Of a stretch of 64,000 nucleotides of DNA, positions 51,715-63,631 are shown one piece after another. Source of the stretch: Carallia brachiata (Eukaryota; Streptophyta; Magnoliopsida; Malpighiales; Rhizophoraceae); NCBI GenBank assembly GCA_021464245.1, contig JADCRB010000033.1, positions 294,867 to 358,866 of the forward strand. The letters are read 5' to 3'. The notes under the pieces are model-generated. The model did not search any database and was not told the DNA's origin. It worked only from the letters and a program-made list of their open reading frames with translations. How positions within the stretch are numbered: the stretch's first letter is position 1; each line of letters begins with the position of its first letter. The translations under genes were made by a program, and so were the position numbers.

Positions 51715-53880
51715 TTATGATGTTTTCTCAAAACCACCACCAACCTGCATATGCAACCACTCTAGTGATGTGTCATGGCTGTATTCCCTCGTGGGTTGAG
51801 AGCCAAATGACATTCCAGCAGTCTCAAATGTTGGTTGGCCGAACTGAGATGAAAAATGAATTTTTTGTAAGTCCTTGCTTGCTGAGCAAACTCCTTCTTC
51901 ACTTGTAACCTAGGTTTCGATAGATTTTGGTCTCTATTTCTCAAAGCTCCCACCACGGGACCATGTAAAATACCTCGATTTAAGCATAATTATGCAAGTA
52001 GAATCCATCTATACACCTGATATATGATTTTGTATATACCAACATGGTAAAATCCAAATGAATAAAGCAGAATGCATTATTTCGTTCAAAGGGAAGTACT
52101 CTCAACTCTCAACTATTGCATAGTGTTTGGCCAAACATTGATCTCAACAAGTTTGAAAAGAGGTCAGCAATATTCAGCCCCCCGGCAAGAAAGAGATTGA
52201 TAGGAACATAGTATTAGGACTTACATCTTTAGAAGGAAGGACTTCGATCCCAGTGTTCATCCTTGAATTCACTGCTTCGAGTTTCATTGATAGGAACTGC
52301 AAATTCCAGTAATTAGTTGGACTCAACTTCACCATAAACAAAGTTAAGAAAGGTAAAATCTAGTAAAAAGTTATGCAACCAATCCATTGTGAGAAACATG
52401 TATTCATACCTCAACTTGACGTTGTAATGACTGGATGTAATTTATAATCTCATCAAGGACCAGTGCTTTGCCAATAACCTGCATTAGAGAACCTAACTTA
52501 TCAAAAAGGAATCTAAATCGTTTAGCCTTCTTGTTGATGGAAAATCCTGTCCCAGACTCTTATTTGAATTTACTTTGCAGTATTGACAGCACAGAATCTC
52601 ACAAGACTGCAAGGAACAGACTTTCTGGAATTCTGGGACTAAGATCAATATAATTATAAGAAAATTTAAGATTCCAATACTCTACCTTATTACAACCAGG
52701 AACTAGATCTTGGAGAATTTTCATCCTTTCACTTATTTTTTCTCTCCTAGCCTGTCTGCAAAATAGTTCTCATCAGCATAAGTCACACGATACATTTAAC
52801 TACGATAACACATACTGTGGAATGCACGAGAATGGGAACTACCGTCAAGTTTTCTGCATCTAAATCCGAATCTTGAAGTCATGGTTTCTACAAACAAAAG
52901 TAAGTTTAAAAAGCCTGTAGAAAATTACCCGTTCTGCCAGACTGTGGCTATCAGTGGCTTGGCCTCTCCTTGCTCGTACGTGAATGTAATCCTGTTTAGT
53001 TAGCTCTGGTGGTTTAGACTTCTCATCCATGGCCTTGCCCGAACTGGGTTCTGCTCCCACTTTAGAATCACAATTCTCATCTCTACTTCCACACGTTTTC
53101 AGCCTTTTTGCATCTCCGTCATTCTGCCCAATTGAGAATTATAAAAGACGAGATCATAACCTTTTAACAAATAATTAAAGCTATTCCCATCGCGACTTTA
53201 CATCACTAAAAACAGAATACAATTAGCATGGATTATATAAATTTTTTCTCGTCATTCCATTCTATCATAAACTGATTTATGAGATCTAATTGTTATAAAT
53301 CCTTTGATTCCCTAGTCAACTAATATCATCTCTCATTCTTCTCTCACTATCCACCTAAATTTGGTCACTGTTCTTAAGTGGACCATTTGTAAGCCTGAAA
53401 ATTCAATGGGCAAACAGATTGATCATAACAGGATAAACGAGTAGAAACAACATTCAAAAGCATCCAAAATTTACATCACAAAAACAACGACAAATAAATA
53501 ACTCTTTCATTACCAAAATTTTGAACTCTTATTAATTAAACATGGCAAGAAAATTAAATAAACGAGGCTTCCAAATCATAAGCTAGATCAAATACTTAAT
53601 AATTGAGAAAGTCATACTGCTTCATTGCCATTGCCATTGCCATTGCTGGTAGAGACTCCCTTTGCCGAATCATCCTCCAATTCACGCCGTCTCCTCGTGC
53701 CACCATGAGCTGCTCTATGCTCCGCATTCACCGGATCACCACCGTCAACCTCGCGGCGGCTGGAATCTACAAACTGACCGAAGCTCTGTCCAAACTGACA
53801 TCTCCCGCCGCCACCACTCATCGTGAACTGCCAGATCTCCGCCAGATTGTAGGAACCATCATTCATCATCGCAGGAGGAT

Positions 53881-53884
<4 letters not shown>
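51715..53884 (-). CDS. bHLH79: bHLH transcription factor, bHLH79 type
   Basis: Six exons on the minus strand join in phase: 53884-53618, 53123-52929, 52751-52686, 52478-52410, 52296-52225 and 51843-51715, giving 265 residues. The basic helix-loop-helix domain spans exons 2-4: [16 protein letters not shown] (exon 2), [20 protein letters not shown] (exon 3), then [20 protein letters not shown] (exon 4). The H, E and R residues of the basic region needed for E-box/G-box (CANNTG/CACGTG) binding are present, so it should bind DNA as a dimer in the nucleus. The N-terminus MDPPAMMND and the C-terminal [11 protein letters not shown] are typical of bHLH79 and its subfamily XII relatives (BEE, CIB types), linked to brassinosteroid and light-dependent growth. 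Exon 1 is rich in G and S; a GNGNGN run precedes the first intron. The start codon directly abuts an (AT)n microsatellite. Confidence 0.93.
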
Positions 53885-53924
<40 letters not shown>

Positions 53925-53928
53925 GTAT
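53883..53928 (+). repeat. (AT)n(GTAT)n microsatellite abutting the bHLH79 start codon
   Basis: About 15 AT units followed by about four GTAT units. On the gene's strand it forms the leader immediately before the ATG, so the initiation context is ...ATATATATGGA. Length changes would alter the leader but not the coding frame. A (GA)n run at 54219-54242 lies further upstream. Confidence 0.9.
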
Positions 53929-56900
53929 TGCCGCCTAATAATTAACAAACGAACCAAACCCAACTGGTCTTTTCGCACCCAGAGAGAAATGACGGGGCGG
54001 GGCTTGATCTGAAGTTGAAGTTTGGTTCAGACCCAGAATTGGGGTTCGTTATAAAAGGAAGTGAGAATATCAGGAATGGCTATTAACTGCAAAAGAGACA
54101 AAGCGCTTTCTTGGGGGGTGCAGCTTTCTAAGTAGCTTCGAAAGGAAAGAATTAAAGAGGAGAGAAAGAGACCAGTGCTAGTGCATTTATGTTCACAACA
54201 AAATGGAATGCTATCGATTAGAGAGAGAGAGAGAGAGAGAGATGCTTGGACAATGGAGGTTGGTGCGCGCTGTGCCACTACCCAAGTAGCTATTGCACGG
54301 GGCGAGGAGGAGACCTCGGGAGTCCCAATGTAAAGTCCACTTCCTCCTCTGAGATTTTAACGTTTGTTTTTTTTTTTTTTATTGATAGAAAGTACATAAA
54401 AAAATAAAAAATAAAAAAAAAAATTATAATAATGTTATTATAATTGATAAAAATAATAATTAAGATTAATAAAAAAATAAATAAAAAATATTATCTTTTT
54501 TTTCTTTTGAAAAATTGCCGACTAGGGCCTTTATGTCCAAAAATTTTTTCTTTTTTTTTTCAGAAAATACTATTTTGGTTGTTTGTTGAAAAAATCTAAT
54601 TAATAAATTTTTTTAATGTTATTATTATAATTTTTATATTACATTATATAATTTTATCTAACATAATATTTTTATTTATAAAAATTATATATTTTTATTT
54701 ATCTATCGTATAATAATAATTATTTAATAATTTTTTAAAATGACAACCGTCTAGTAGTATCTTTTTTTTTTATTTTTTAGATTATATGACTAGATTAAGA
54801 AAGTGATGCTTTGTATTTAACTGTATCTAACAATTAATTTAATTTTTTTAAAGAAATTCAAGAACATATTTTACTTTAAAATTACTTTTATAAAGTTAAA
54901 AAAATTTTCTCTATTATTTAAAATTTGACACTAAATTATTGGACTTTGTGATTAGTGACGTCCGAAAAAAATTTTAATGCCCTTCGTTCACGAGCATTTC
55001 TAGCTTTACTTGTTAACCGTTGGATTCGGTTACTATCTTCTGTAAAAGCACTCGAAAAGAACAATGTTATAGACTACAATTTAATTTCTCAACTTTTTTT
55101 TTCATTATTTAAGTCAAAAATTCTCTCCGGAAATTGAAAATGGAAAACAATTTTATAAGTCAAAAAATCTCTCGATTTTTCTCTCACTATTCTATATAAA
55201 AAAGCAGTTTTAATAACAGAGAGGGACTGAATCTATTCTACAGTTTGAGGCACAAAAGGATTTTATAAATAAATGATTTATACAAGATAATCAAGAAAAA
55301 TAGAGGGTTTGAGTTGTGGTAAATATTATCAATTTTTTTTTATATAAAAATAGCAAACGGTGATAAATTGATAATACTGATGTGGAGTCCCAAAGCACTT
55401 ATGAACTAAGGGGTCCCGCAGATTAGCTGGCACCAACCAAGACCCCAAAAGTACAGTTACGAATGTACAAACTACGTTTTGGATGATGCGAATGCGATTG
55501 TGATATTTGGCTTTTGTTGTTTTAACTTTTAATTATTTTGGTTTGATTATGATAGTCATAACGGCTTCCCAATAAAGCCTAATGATTGAAATGTGGGTTA
55601 CATTTTAAATTTAATAATTATTATAATTTATTTATATAAATTTACACTTGATCTTATTAATATTTAGATTGTTGGTTTACTTTATGAGAAATAATTAAAT
55701 AAAAATTTTAACAAATAACTCTTAATATTTACTTATTGATGTAATAATTAATATTTTTATAATACATTTTTTTTTGTATAAATCAAAAAAACAAAAAGAA
55801 ACACTGGCCTACTGATGGTGATATTTGTGTGCGACGATATCTATCTCTTTCTATCTTAAGAATAAAGTGGTGGATAATGATAGTTTAAGCTCTAATAATC
55901 GCACGCTAATTATGACGCCATCATTTTAAGGCCCAATGCCAAATCGTAGCAAATGAATTACAAATGTTTTAATCAATCAATCAAAAATTACATATGTTTT
56001 AAGGGGAGATTTTTTTTTTTGACCAATTAAGGGGAGAATTAATTATAAAAATTTTGTTACGGATAATCATTTTTTATTTTTTCTTTTATAATTATTAACT
56101 AAAATTAATATATTAATATTTTTTAATGGTAAATGTATAATGTATTTGACTTTCAATTTTTTGATAATCAATTAATACGTGCTATATATAAACTACTGTA
56201 AAAGAGAAAATAAAAATAACTGTTGCTAGTAAAATCCTTAATTATAAATAAATTATGAAATTGGAAACAAATTATCATTCATTGCAATAAGAGCTACAGC
56301 CCACAGGTGACCAAGTAAGGTCACGAGGGAGATAGAGAGAAGTTAGAGTCTAATGTTTTGATTTTTGAGTTAAAGAAAAATAGATTAATTGGATAATGAT
56401 GGAGAGAAGGTGACTTGTTGCTATTATAAATAAAGTTTTGATGATTGAGGAGATTCACTTTAATTGAAGTTATTAAAAGGATGTATCTTCAATTAGAGGT
56501 GTAAAATTTAAATTTCAGTCATTTTTTTTTATCAATTCTTTTCTTAAGAAAGAACTATTATTGCTTATAAAAAAAAAAACAATTTTCACAATTGACAAGT
56601 AAAATCTCTGTTTTTTATGCCACTAATTAGTAAGCCGTAAATAATTGATTTTAGTGATACATTTTTTTTGGTCGAATTTTAGTGGTAATTTGACAGGGCA
56701 GTTTTGTTGTGTAATAAACATGATTGGTGCCGTGCAAAAACAGTTAGACACTACAGTCAACATGATTAAATAATTCCGGCTGGCATGCCGGTGAGAGTGT
56801 TGGATCTAGCCCTATTAAATAGATAGGAGAGTTATACTTTTCCTTTTTTTAAAAAAAAAATAAAAAAGTAAAGTTAGATTACTGCTGTGAATTTAATGCA

Positions 56901-57850
56901 TCTGATAAGCGAGTTCATAGATTTTTTTTTTTTTTTGACACAAAGAGTTCATAGATTATATAGTCATTGTGTGTTGCAATACATGATAATAATTAACAAC
57001 ATGCTGTTCAAAAAAAAAAAAACAATAATTGACAATAAAAAAATAAATCTACATTCAATAATTGTAATTATATAATGAGGACTTACATTTAAATATGTCA
57101 AATGTAATCTTTCAATCTACTCAATCCAATTAATTCAATCAAATTAATTCAATCAAAACCAAACAGAAACTGTCAAAATAACCGAGAACAGTTTGAATAT
57201 GAATTACAAATTAAATAAACCGTATTTGATGATTTGGTTATGGTTTTTTGAATTTGAAAACCAATAAAACCAATTTTAACTACTTTGTAATATTAAAGCC
57301 AAACAGTACATTTTACGAAGGCGTGATGTCAATCATCACCCACAAGCCATAATTCTTTTACACTCAATATATTGAATATAAATATATTGTTTATATATTT
57401 TTTCTTGTCATATTTTTAATTACTTGTCCCTTATTTTTATTTTTATTTTGAAAATTTACTTTCTCATTTTGATACTTGAAAATCAATATTTAGATATAGA
57501 TAGTTTCGTTTGTTTAATGAGTCGACCGAATAAAAGGCTTGAATGACAATTTTAGTTCTAGTGAATATGATTCAAAAACTCACTAAATCAATCCACAAAT
57601 ATTAATAGCATATTTACTAATTTCACTTTTATAGTAGTTAGGCTGTAGTTTTTAAAATTTTAATTTTATTAGTATTAACAATTATACATTACTACATAAC
57701 TCACATTTAATTTAATGTAATTAGATACACAATCTATCTAATAATATTTAATATCTTATATTTTTTTAATTTAATTATCTAATAATTTATATTACTACAT
57801 GACTACATGTACTTCAACAAAATTATTCTCTTCAAAATTTTTCCTCATAA
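53929..57850. other. bHLH79 promoter side and AT-rich intergenic DNA
   Basis: To about 54340 the sequence is mixed and probably promoter and leader. From there to 57850 it is AT-rich with many homopolymers and no gene. The part at about 57080-57640 shows weak similarity, in blocks, to 62940-63240 and has the 'CAATCCAATTAATTCAATCA' style of degenerate hAT-like elements. Confidence 0.5.
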
Positions 57851-58243
57851 TTAGTCTGAATGAACTAAATGGTAGTAGCTGGGAGTACTTGTCCCATGTG
57901 GTACTACCACAAGACAATGAGATATTATTACTGCCTCCCTGTTTTTGGCTCAGTCAGAATTGCAACAAATTTTGTCGCCACACTCAGCAAGGATCATTAG
58001 GAGATCAAAGCATTGTTATAATAAAATTGATAATTTTATTAATAAAAATTAATTATTTTTTATTATAAATATTATTAATATTATTATAAAAATTATTTAT
58101 TTTATTTTATTTAAAATATTAATCGAGATAATAAAATTCAGTACATTAATATTTTTTTATTTTATTGTTATTTTTTTTTATTGGAGACTCTTTCTGTGTT
58201 TAATAATAGCTGTACTTATTAGTTGACAAATAAGGCAAAATGG
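57851..58243 (+). repeat. tandem duplication, copy 1 (393 bp)
   Basis: Head-to-tail with 58244-58634. The two copies are about 93-95 % identical in the first 190 bases and differ by small indels in the AT-rich remainder. Each ends TAGTTGACAAATAAGGCAAA. The short open frames across it exist in both copies only because the DNA is duplicated; they have no recognisable domain. Confidence 0.92.
57871..57908 (+). other. conserved 38-nt hairpin in duplicated unit, copy 1
   Basis: GGTAGTA pairs with TACTACC and, inside, TGGGA pairs with TCCCA around a seven-base loop (GTACTTG). Unchanged in the second copy at 58268-58305. Confidence 0.55.
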
Positions 58244-58634
58244 TTAGTCTGAATATAAGAACTAAATGGTAGTAGCTGGGAGTACTTGTCCCATGTGGTA
58301 CTACCACAAGACAGTGAGATATTATTACTGCCTCTCTGTTTTTGGCTCAGTCAGAATTGCAACAAATTTTGTCGGCACACTCAGCAAGGATCATTAGGAG
58401 ATCAAAGCATTTTTATAATAAAATTAGTAATTTTGTTAATAAAAATTAAAAATTATTTTTTTTATTATAAATATTATTAATTTATTATAAAAATTTATTT
58501 ATTTTATTTAAAATATAATGAGACAATAAAATTCACACACTAATATTTTTTATTTTATTGTTATTTTTTTTTATTGAGACTCTTTCTGTGTTTAATAATA
58601 GCTGTACTTATTAGTTGACAAATAAGGCAAAATG
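58244..58634 (+). repeat. tandem duplication, copy 2 (391 bp)
   Basis: Second copy of the unit at 57851-58243, including the hairpin at 58268-58305. Confidence 0.92.
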
Positions 58635-59235
58635 AGCAGGAAAGAGTAGTTCCACATGAGAGCGCGGTTGATTTACTAGTGTTTTTCACGTGCCTGAAAA
58701 GGTCAGATGCAGCTTAGCTGTATCATCACCAGACTGATCGGCCAATGTTGAACAATTTACATTATTTGACGTAAACAACTACATCAATTGGATGAGTGCG
58801 CTAGATATCATGCAAAGATTTGACTCTGAAAACGTTGTATTCTCCATAATTCTTTCTTCATTGCCATGCTACTCATAATGTAAGCTAACCCAACTTCATC
58901 CATGGAAGCTACAACTTGAATTCCCATCTTATTTTTGTCACTTTAACTCTGAAATTCTATACTTCTTACCAAGATATGTGGTCATGCTATTGGTACGCTT
59001 AATGTTGAAGCTCCTAGTCATATATTTCATAGTGTGAAAGTCTAATATATTCAGGATAAAGTTTCGTATGAAAGTCACCATCCTCTGGCTAGCTGGCTAT
59101 TAGCAATTTCCATTGGCTGTACATATACAATTATATCCTCCGAAACACGATACACTGTTGTTTTTCTTGTACCTATTTTTTATTTTCTCTCTACTTTTAT
59201 CACCTCGCAACTTATTCATATACATCAACGATAAC
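58635..59235. other. intergenic DNA
   Basis: No gene or repeat that I recognise. Confidence 0.5.
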
Positions 59236-59262
59236 AAAGATAATCAAAGAGTATTGGGGCAT

Positions 59263-59715
59263 CAAAGAGTATTGGGGCATCAACGATAAACATTTTGAGC
59301 AATGGAAGTATCTTGTGAGGGGGAAAATTGCTAGAAGGGTATGGAATACATCATTTTATGTCATATCTTGGACAATATGGCTCAAGCAGAATAAGAAAAT
59401 TTTCAAGGAAGAAGAAATAAAATGACATGACTTAAAAGACATTGTGCTTGCTCGGATTTATTTATGGTTGGAGGTTTCAAATGTTGAAATCTCTTTTCAG
59501 ACTCAACAACTATTTCTTTCGGTTGATGCTTTGTATGAAGAAAGGACGATAGCCCATATAAATGTGTAAGCAATGGTTTTGTTATTTTCTACTGTTATGT
59601 AATACTTTGCGGGCTTTCCTATTTTTCAAACCAAAAAATAGGAATTTTGTATTGTTTATCTTTATATTCATTTTGTAATAAAATCAATTCATACTGGTTT
59701 ATCAAAAAAAAAAAA
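59263..59715 (+). mobile_element. 5'-truncated LINE insertion with target-site duplications
   Basis: It is bounded by a perfect 27-bp direct repeat (59236-59262 and 59716-59742, containing GATAATCAAAGAGTATTGGG); the first few A could belong to the poly(A) tail. The insert reads as the C-terminal end of a plant LINE ORF2: a W-rich zf-RVT-like segment (ISWTIWLKQNKKIFKEEEIK), one in-frame TGA near 59422, then HDLKDIVLARIYLWL, and a 3' end with AATAAAATC and about 14 A. Long target duplication, 5' truncation and poly(A) are the hallmarks of target-primed reverse transcription. The 5' junction has duplicated target-derived filler (see findings). Confidence 0.9.
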
Positions 59716-59742
59716 AAAGATAATCAAAGAGTATTGGGGCAT

Positions 59743-60528
59743 TTCTCCCATATCTTAAATAAAAGGGACCGAAATGATGCATAATTTAGTTATAATAGAG
59801 TGGTTTCAAGGGAACTGGACCGAGCCATCTCTCTTAACAAAATTAAGCTGTTTAGCTCGTTCTATTGGCACAGCTGTTTTTGTACCCGATTAGTTATTGC
59901 TTTAGATACCTGTTTTGTCAAAGATTGGTGGATGAGAAAGATCCGTACGTTATACAGAGCAAAGGTTTAGCCGAATGCCTCCCTATTTTGGTATTTTGAC
60001 TATTCTCGAATTTGGTCAGGCATATATGATCAGTAGAAAGAGTACGACACCACATACTCGTCCTGATTTACTCCTAAAATAATGTCATTTGGTTAATTTA
60101 TTTAGTCACGTGTTTGCGAAAAAGAAAACAAGCAATCCTTTTGATACACAAATATTTGGAAAGTTACATGGACATTAAAAATTGCTACGTCCCACAAGCT
60201 CCATCTTTTGATATATTATTGTAATTAATGACGAGATCATAAATTTATATGTAACAGTAATGATAGTGGAATATGAGTTTACTTTAAAAAGGTGAACTCT
60301 TGGAAATATCCAATACAAATTGATCATGCTACATAACCGGACCACGGCAGTGTGCTTGAGGGCAACCTTATCTACTATAGTTTGAGGGTAAATTCCTGAA
60401 GCCATTTGAGCATGTGGAAAATTTGCATTAATACTTTTCCTTCCTGATACTATCTCACTCTTTTGGGAAATTGCACGTGCAAAAATACGAAGTTTGGTTG
60501 GCAATTTCACTGGTGATCATAGAATTTT
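59743..60528. other. intergenic DNA
   Basis: No gene supported. The open frame at 60175-60510 (-) has no recognisable domain. Confidence 0.5.
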
Positions 60529-60850
60529 TCACGTTTTACAACAACTCATGTGCCAAATTACTCGAACTGGTACAAGATTTCCACTCTGTCCATTGACGCA
60601 TGGAGCTGCTTTTGCCTCTAATAGAAGCTTTTCCCGTACACGTCCATATATGATGATGCCCTTTGTGTTGTTCAGTTCGATTTTCGCTGGAGCAGAACGG
60701 AATACATTGTCAACAGTATTTTTGACTTTAATCGATGCATTAAAGTCTTTGGCTTGCATGTGGTAATGAATTCCCATCACTATTTGTTTCTTTGCACTCG
60801 ACACACGCAATACGATTTCAAACCCCGTAACTAAACACTAAATTGCGAAA
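60529..60850 (-). pseudogene. cystatin-like relic
   Basis: On the minus strand the frame reads CLVTGFEIVLRVSSAKKQ, then IVMGIHYHMQAKD and FNASIKVKNT. This follows the core of plant cystatins: an 'LxFxxVxxAKxQVVxG' block with the QxVxG protease-binding motif (here QIVMG) and then 'xYxLxxxAxD...A.VwVK'. The N-terminal helix (LARFAV-type) is missing, since a stop lies just upstream, and the second W-containing loop is not seen. The remaining residues to 60529 are unrecognised. It is probably a broken cystatin-family copy, not a working inhibitor; the call rests on one motif and its surroundings. Confidence 0.4.
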
Positions 60851-60865
60851 GAGAATAATATCGGG

Positions 60866-61006
60866 ATATATTAGTAATTAAAATTTAAATTTTTATAGAT
60901 ATTGAGTTTAAATTTTGAAAAGATAAGAGTGAGATTTATAAGAGTAAAGAGTTATTTTTATATATACTTCATAATCTAATGAATTTTTTAATAAACTAAA
61001 AAAAAA
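60866..61006 (+). repeat. SINE-like dispersed repeat, copy 6
   Basis: The clearest copy: AATTAAAATTTAAATTTTTA, GAGTTTAAATTTTGAAAAGA, GTGAGATTTATAAGAG, CTTCATAATCTAATGAA, TTTTTTAATAAACT and a run of 11 A. Confidence 0.55.
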
Positions 61007-63631
61007 AAGAAATGTATATGAGGTGATAGGGTAGAGATAAAAGAAATAGAATAAAATTATTGTGCATTAGGCATCACATAATTATTTTTTTTCTTAAACA
61101 CATAAATCATGGGTAAAATAGATAAAATTAATGTGTAATAAACTTAATTTTTTTGAGTAACAAAATTAAAATTAAAATACCGGTCACACTTTCTTTCGAA
61201 AATATTCATTTCTGCACTTATTACTTGAAAAAAAAAACACGCCTGGACAAAAAGCTATGTGCAAAAAAGGTGGACAATTAATAATAAAAATCTAGCTGTC
61301 AGATTGACAAAATTCACAAAAACTCTGACAAAGGAACTCGGCCTCAATAAGATGCCGCAAAAAAAAAAAAAAAAAGCTTTAAAGTAGAGGATATGGTCAA
61401 AAAAAAAAAAAAACAAAGTGGAGGGCCATTATCTCACTGCAAGTTTGGTAGTTATAAATAATTGTAATTATATAATACGAGAGATAAAATATATTATATA
61501 ATAAAAGAATTATAAAAAAATTATATAAAACATCAAAGATAATTATATAACTCGTGTAAACACTGATAGAAAAAATTTTAGTTTTTAGTGACTGTTCACA
61601 TGAGTCGTATAATTTTTTTAACATATTATACCCGTGTGAACAATTAATAAAAATTAAAATTTTTTTATAAGTACTCATATAAATCGTATAATTTTTTTAA
61701 TATATTATATAATTTTTTAATAATTTTTTTATTACATTATATATTTTATCTATTGTACCATATAATAATAACCACTTATGGCCAGCACTCACAAAAGTTT
61801 TTCTGAATAAAGTGCTTCAACGCAAAAATAAGCTCTTCGGTGTTAGTAGTTTCCACTAACACATTGTCGAAAGAAGCGGGGAAAGAGTACTGAAAATTGG
61901 CTTTGACACGACTAAGTTCTTCATGTTGGTAGTCTCCTCTTAACATATAGGGTGTGGTTTCATGAATAAATAAAATGAACAAATAATTTATTCTGTAGGA
62001 CGTAGACTGTAAAGTGACATTTTATAAGAAAACATGAATTTCAAGTTAAATATACTATAAATTTAAAAACATTCACTCTATATTAAATCAGACAAATTAT
62101 TTGTTCATTTTGTTTGTCCATAAATCTTTTTTCTAACATATATGTGAAGTCCGCCCGAACATTTCATTCTCTACTAAGATCATTTTTTATATCTGTCATC
62201 AAAAAACATGACAATTATTCGAGACGTAACGCTGCCAATATATTCATGCACCTCAATCGTTATGCTCTGCATAATCCTTTAAAACAAACCAGACATTTGT
62301 TGAGTGCCTCTATAAAGGCTTTAAATCCTTTTATTGTCTTTTTTTTTAAAAAAGAATTTGGGTGTGGGAGTGAATAGTACTTTCTGTTTCATACGCTATC
62401 TTTAGGGTTGTAAGCGAGTTTTTACTCAATCCTTTTAATTCTACCAATCCGACTAGCCTCCAAACGGTTGAGAACTATTTGAATATGGCTTATAGTTTAG
62501 GTAAATCACGAACATTTGATAGTTAGTTACGGCTTTGAGAGTTAAAAAAATGTTAAAATTAAACTAAATGCCGTTGTACTCTCAAAGTCTAAAAATACAT
62601 TTTGTAGAATATGGATCCCACAAAAGGATTAATATACAAAAATATCACTAACTTTACCTTAATAATAAATTTAGTATCAATTTTAAAAAATAACAAATTT
62701 AACATCAACTTTACTTAAAATAATAAATTTAACATACAATAATTTTATTGAACAGAATTTTTCAGTTTTGATAATAGATTTATAAAAATATATATGTTTC
62801 GATGACATGATAATCATATAAATTGGTATCACATCATTGAAACAGATAAATTTTATTTAAGAAATTTCTCAATATACTAGATTTATCACTTTAAATAAAA
62901 TTAGTACTAAATTTATTACTTTCAACAAGATTAATGATATTTTTATACATTAACTTTAAAAAATTCAGCCATCTCCTGCAGCCCGCAATCCTTGGACACT
63001 CAATAAACTAATATATAGATACATTGTTGGTATCTTTGCCTTTGCCTTGTCTTTAGTTACTAATCCTTTTATCTTTTTTGAAAATTTATTTATAGTTTTA
63101 ATACTTAAGAAGTCAATGTTTGGATACCAATGATTTTCTATCGGACAAGTGAATAAAAAACGTGAATGGAAATTATACTTCTAATGAATACAATCAAACT
63201 ACCAACCCAACCAAATTAACCTACAACAATTAATTACAGTTTGATTAGTTTTTCTCTTATATTAGTTTGGTTATAATTTTGAAAATTTTCAAACCATCTC
63301 TAATAATTTAGTTTGAATATTAAGATTAAACCGATCAAAATTGACCTAGCTTCACCGCTACTCTTAAGAATGCTCTAAAAACCACCCGCACATCAACAAC
63401 ACATCTTAAATTCATGCCTTTAGCAGAGCGAACAAGATTTACAGCTTTCTAGTTCTCATTAATGAGATCCAGTACCAACAATGGGCGCTTTCTAACCTAA
63501 GTGAGAAATCTAGTGGCCCAACTTGACAATGGAAAATGCCAGCTGTCTTTGCCAGATTACCAACCAACTTCATTAATGGCGAAAAGAAGAAGATCAAAGC
63601 GACTCAAACAAAAGCTCAAGTCCTAGTGTAA
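61007..63631. other. AT-rich intergenic DNA with transposon remnants
   Basis: No gene supported; frames at 61397-61678, 61776-61982 and 62114-62377 have no recognisable domain. A short inverted pair (about 61965-61989 and 62094-62115, AAATGAACAAATAATTT and its complement) may be a small MITE. About 62940-63240 resembles 57330-57600 in blocks, pointing to two old copies of a hAT-like element. Confidence 0.45.

Noticed and set aside
53603..53938. 111-residue + strand frame
   Set aside because: Antisense to bHLH79 exon 1 ending in microsatellite-coded YIYIYI.
57799..58480. two similar frames (89 and 64 residues) that look like a repeated small protein
   Set aside because: Their similarity comes from the 393-bp tandem duplication; one runs into AT-rich DNA with no common end, and no signal or domain is visible.
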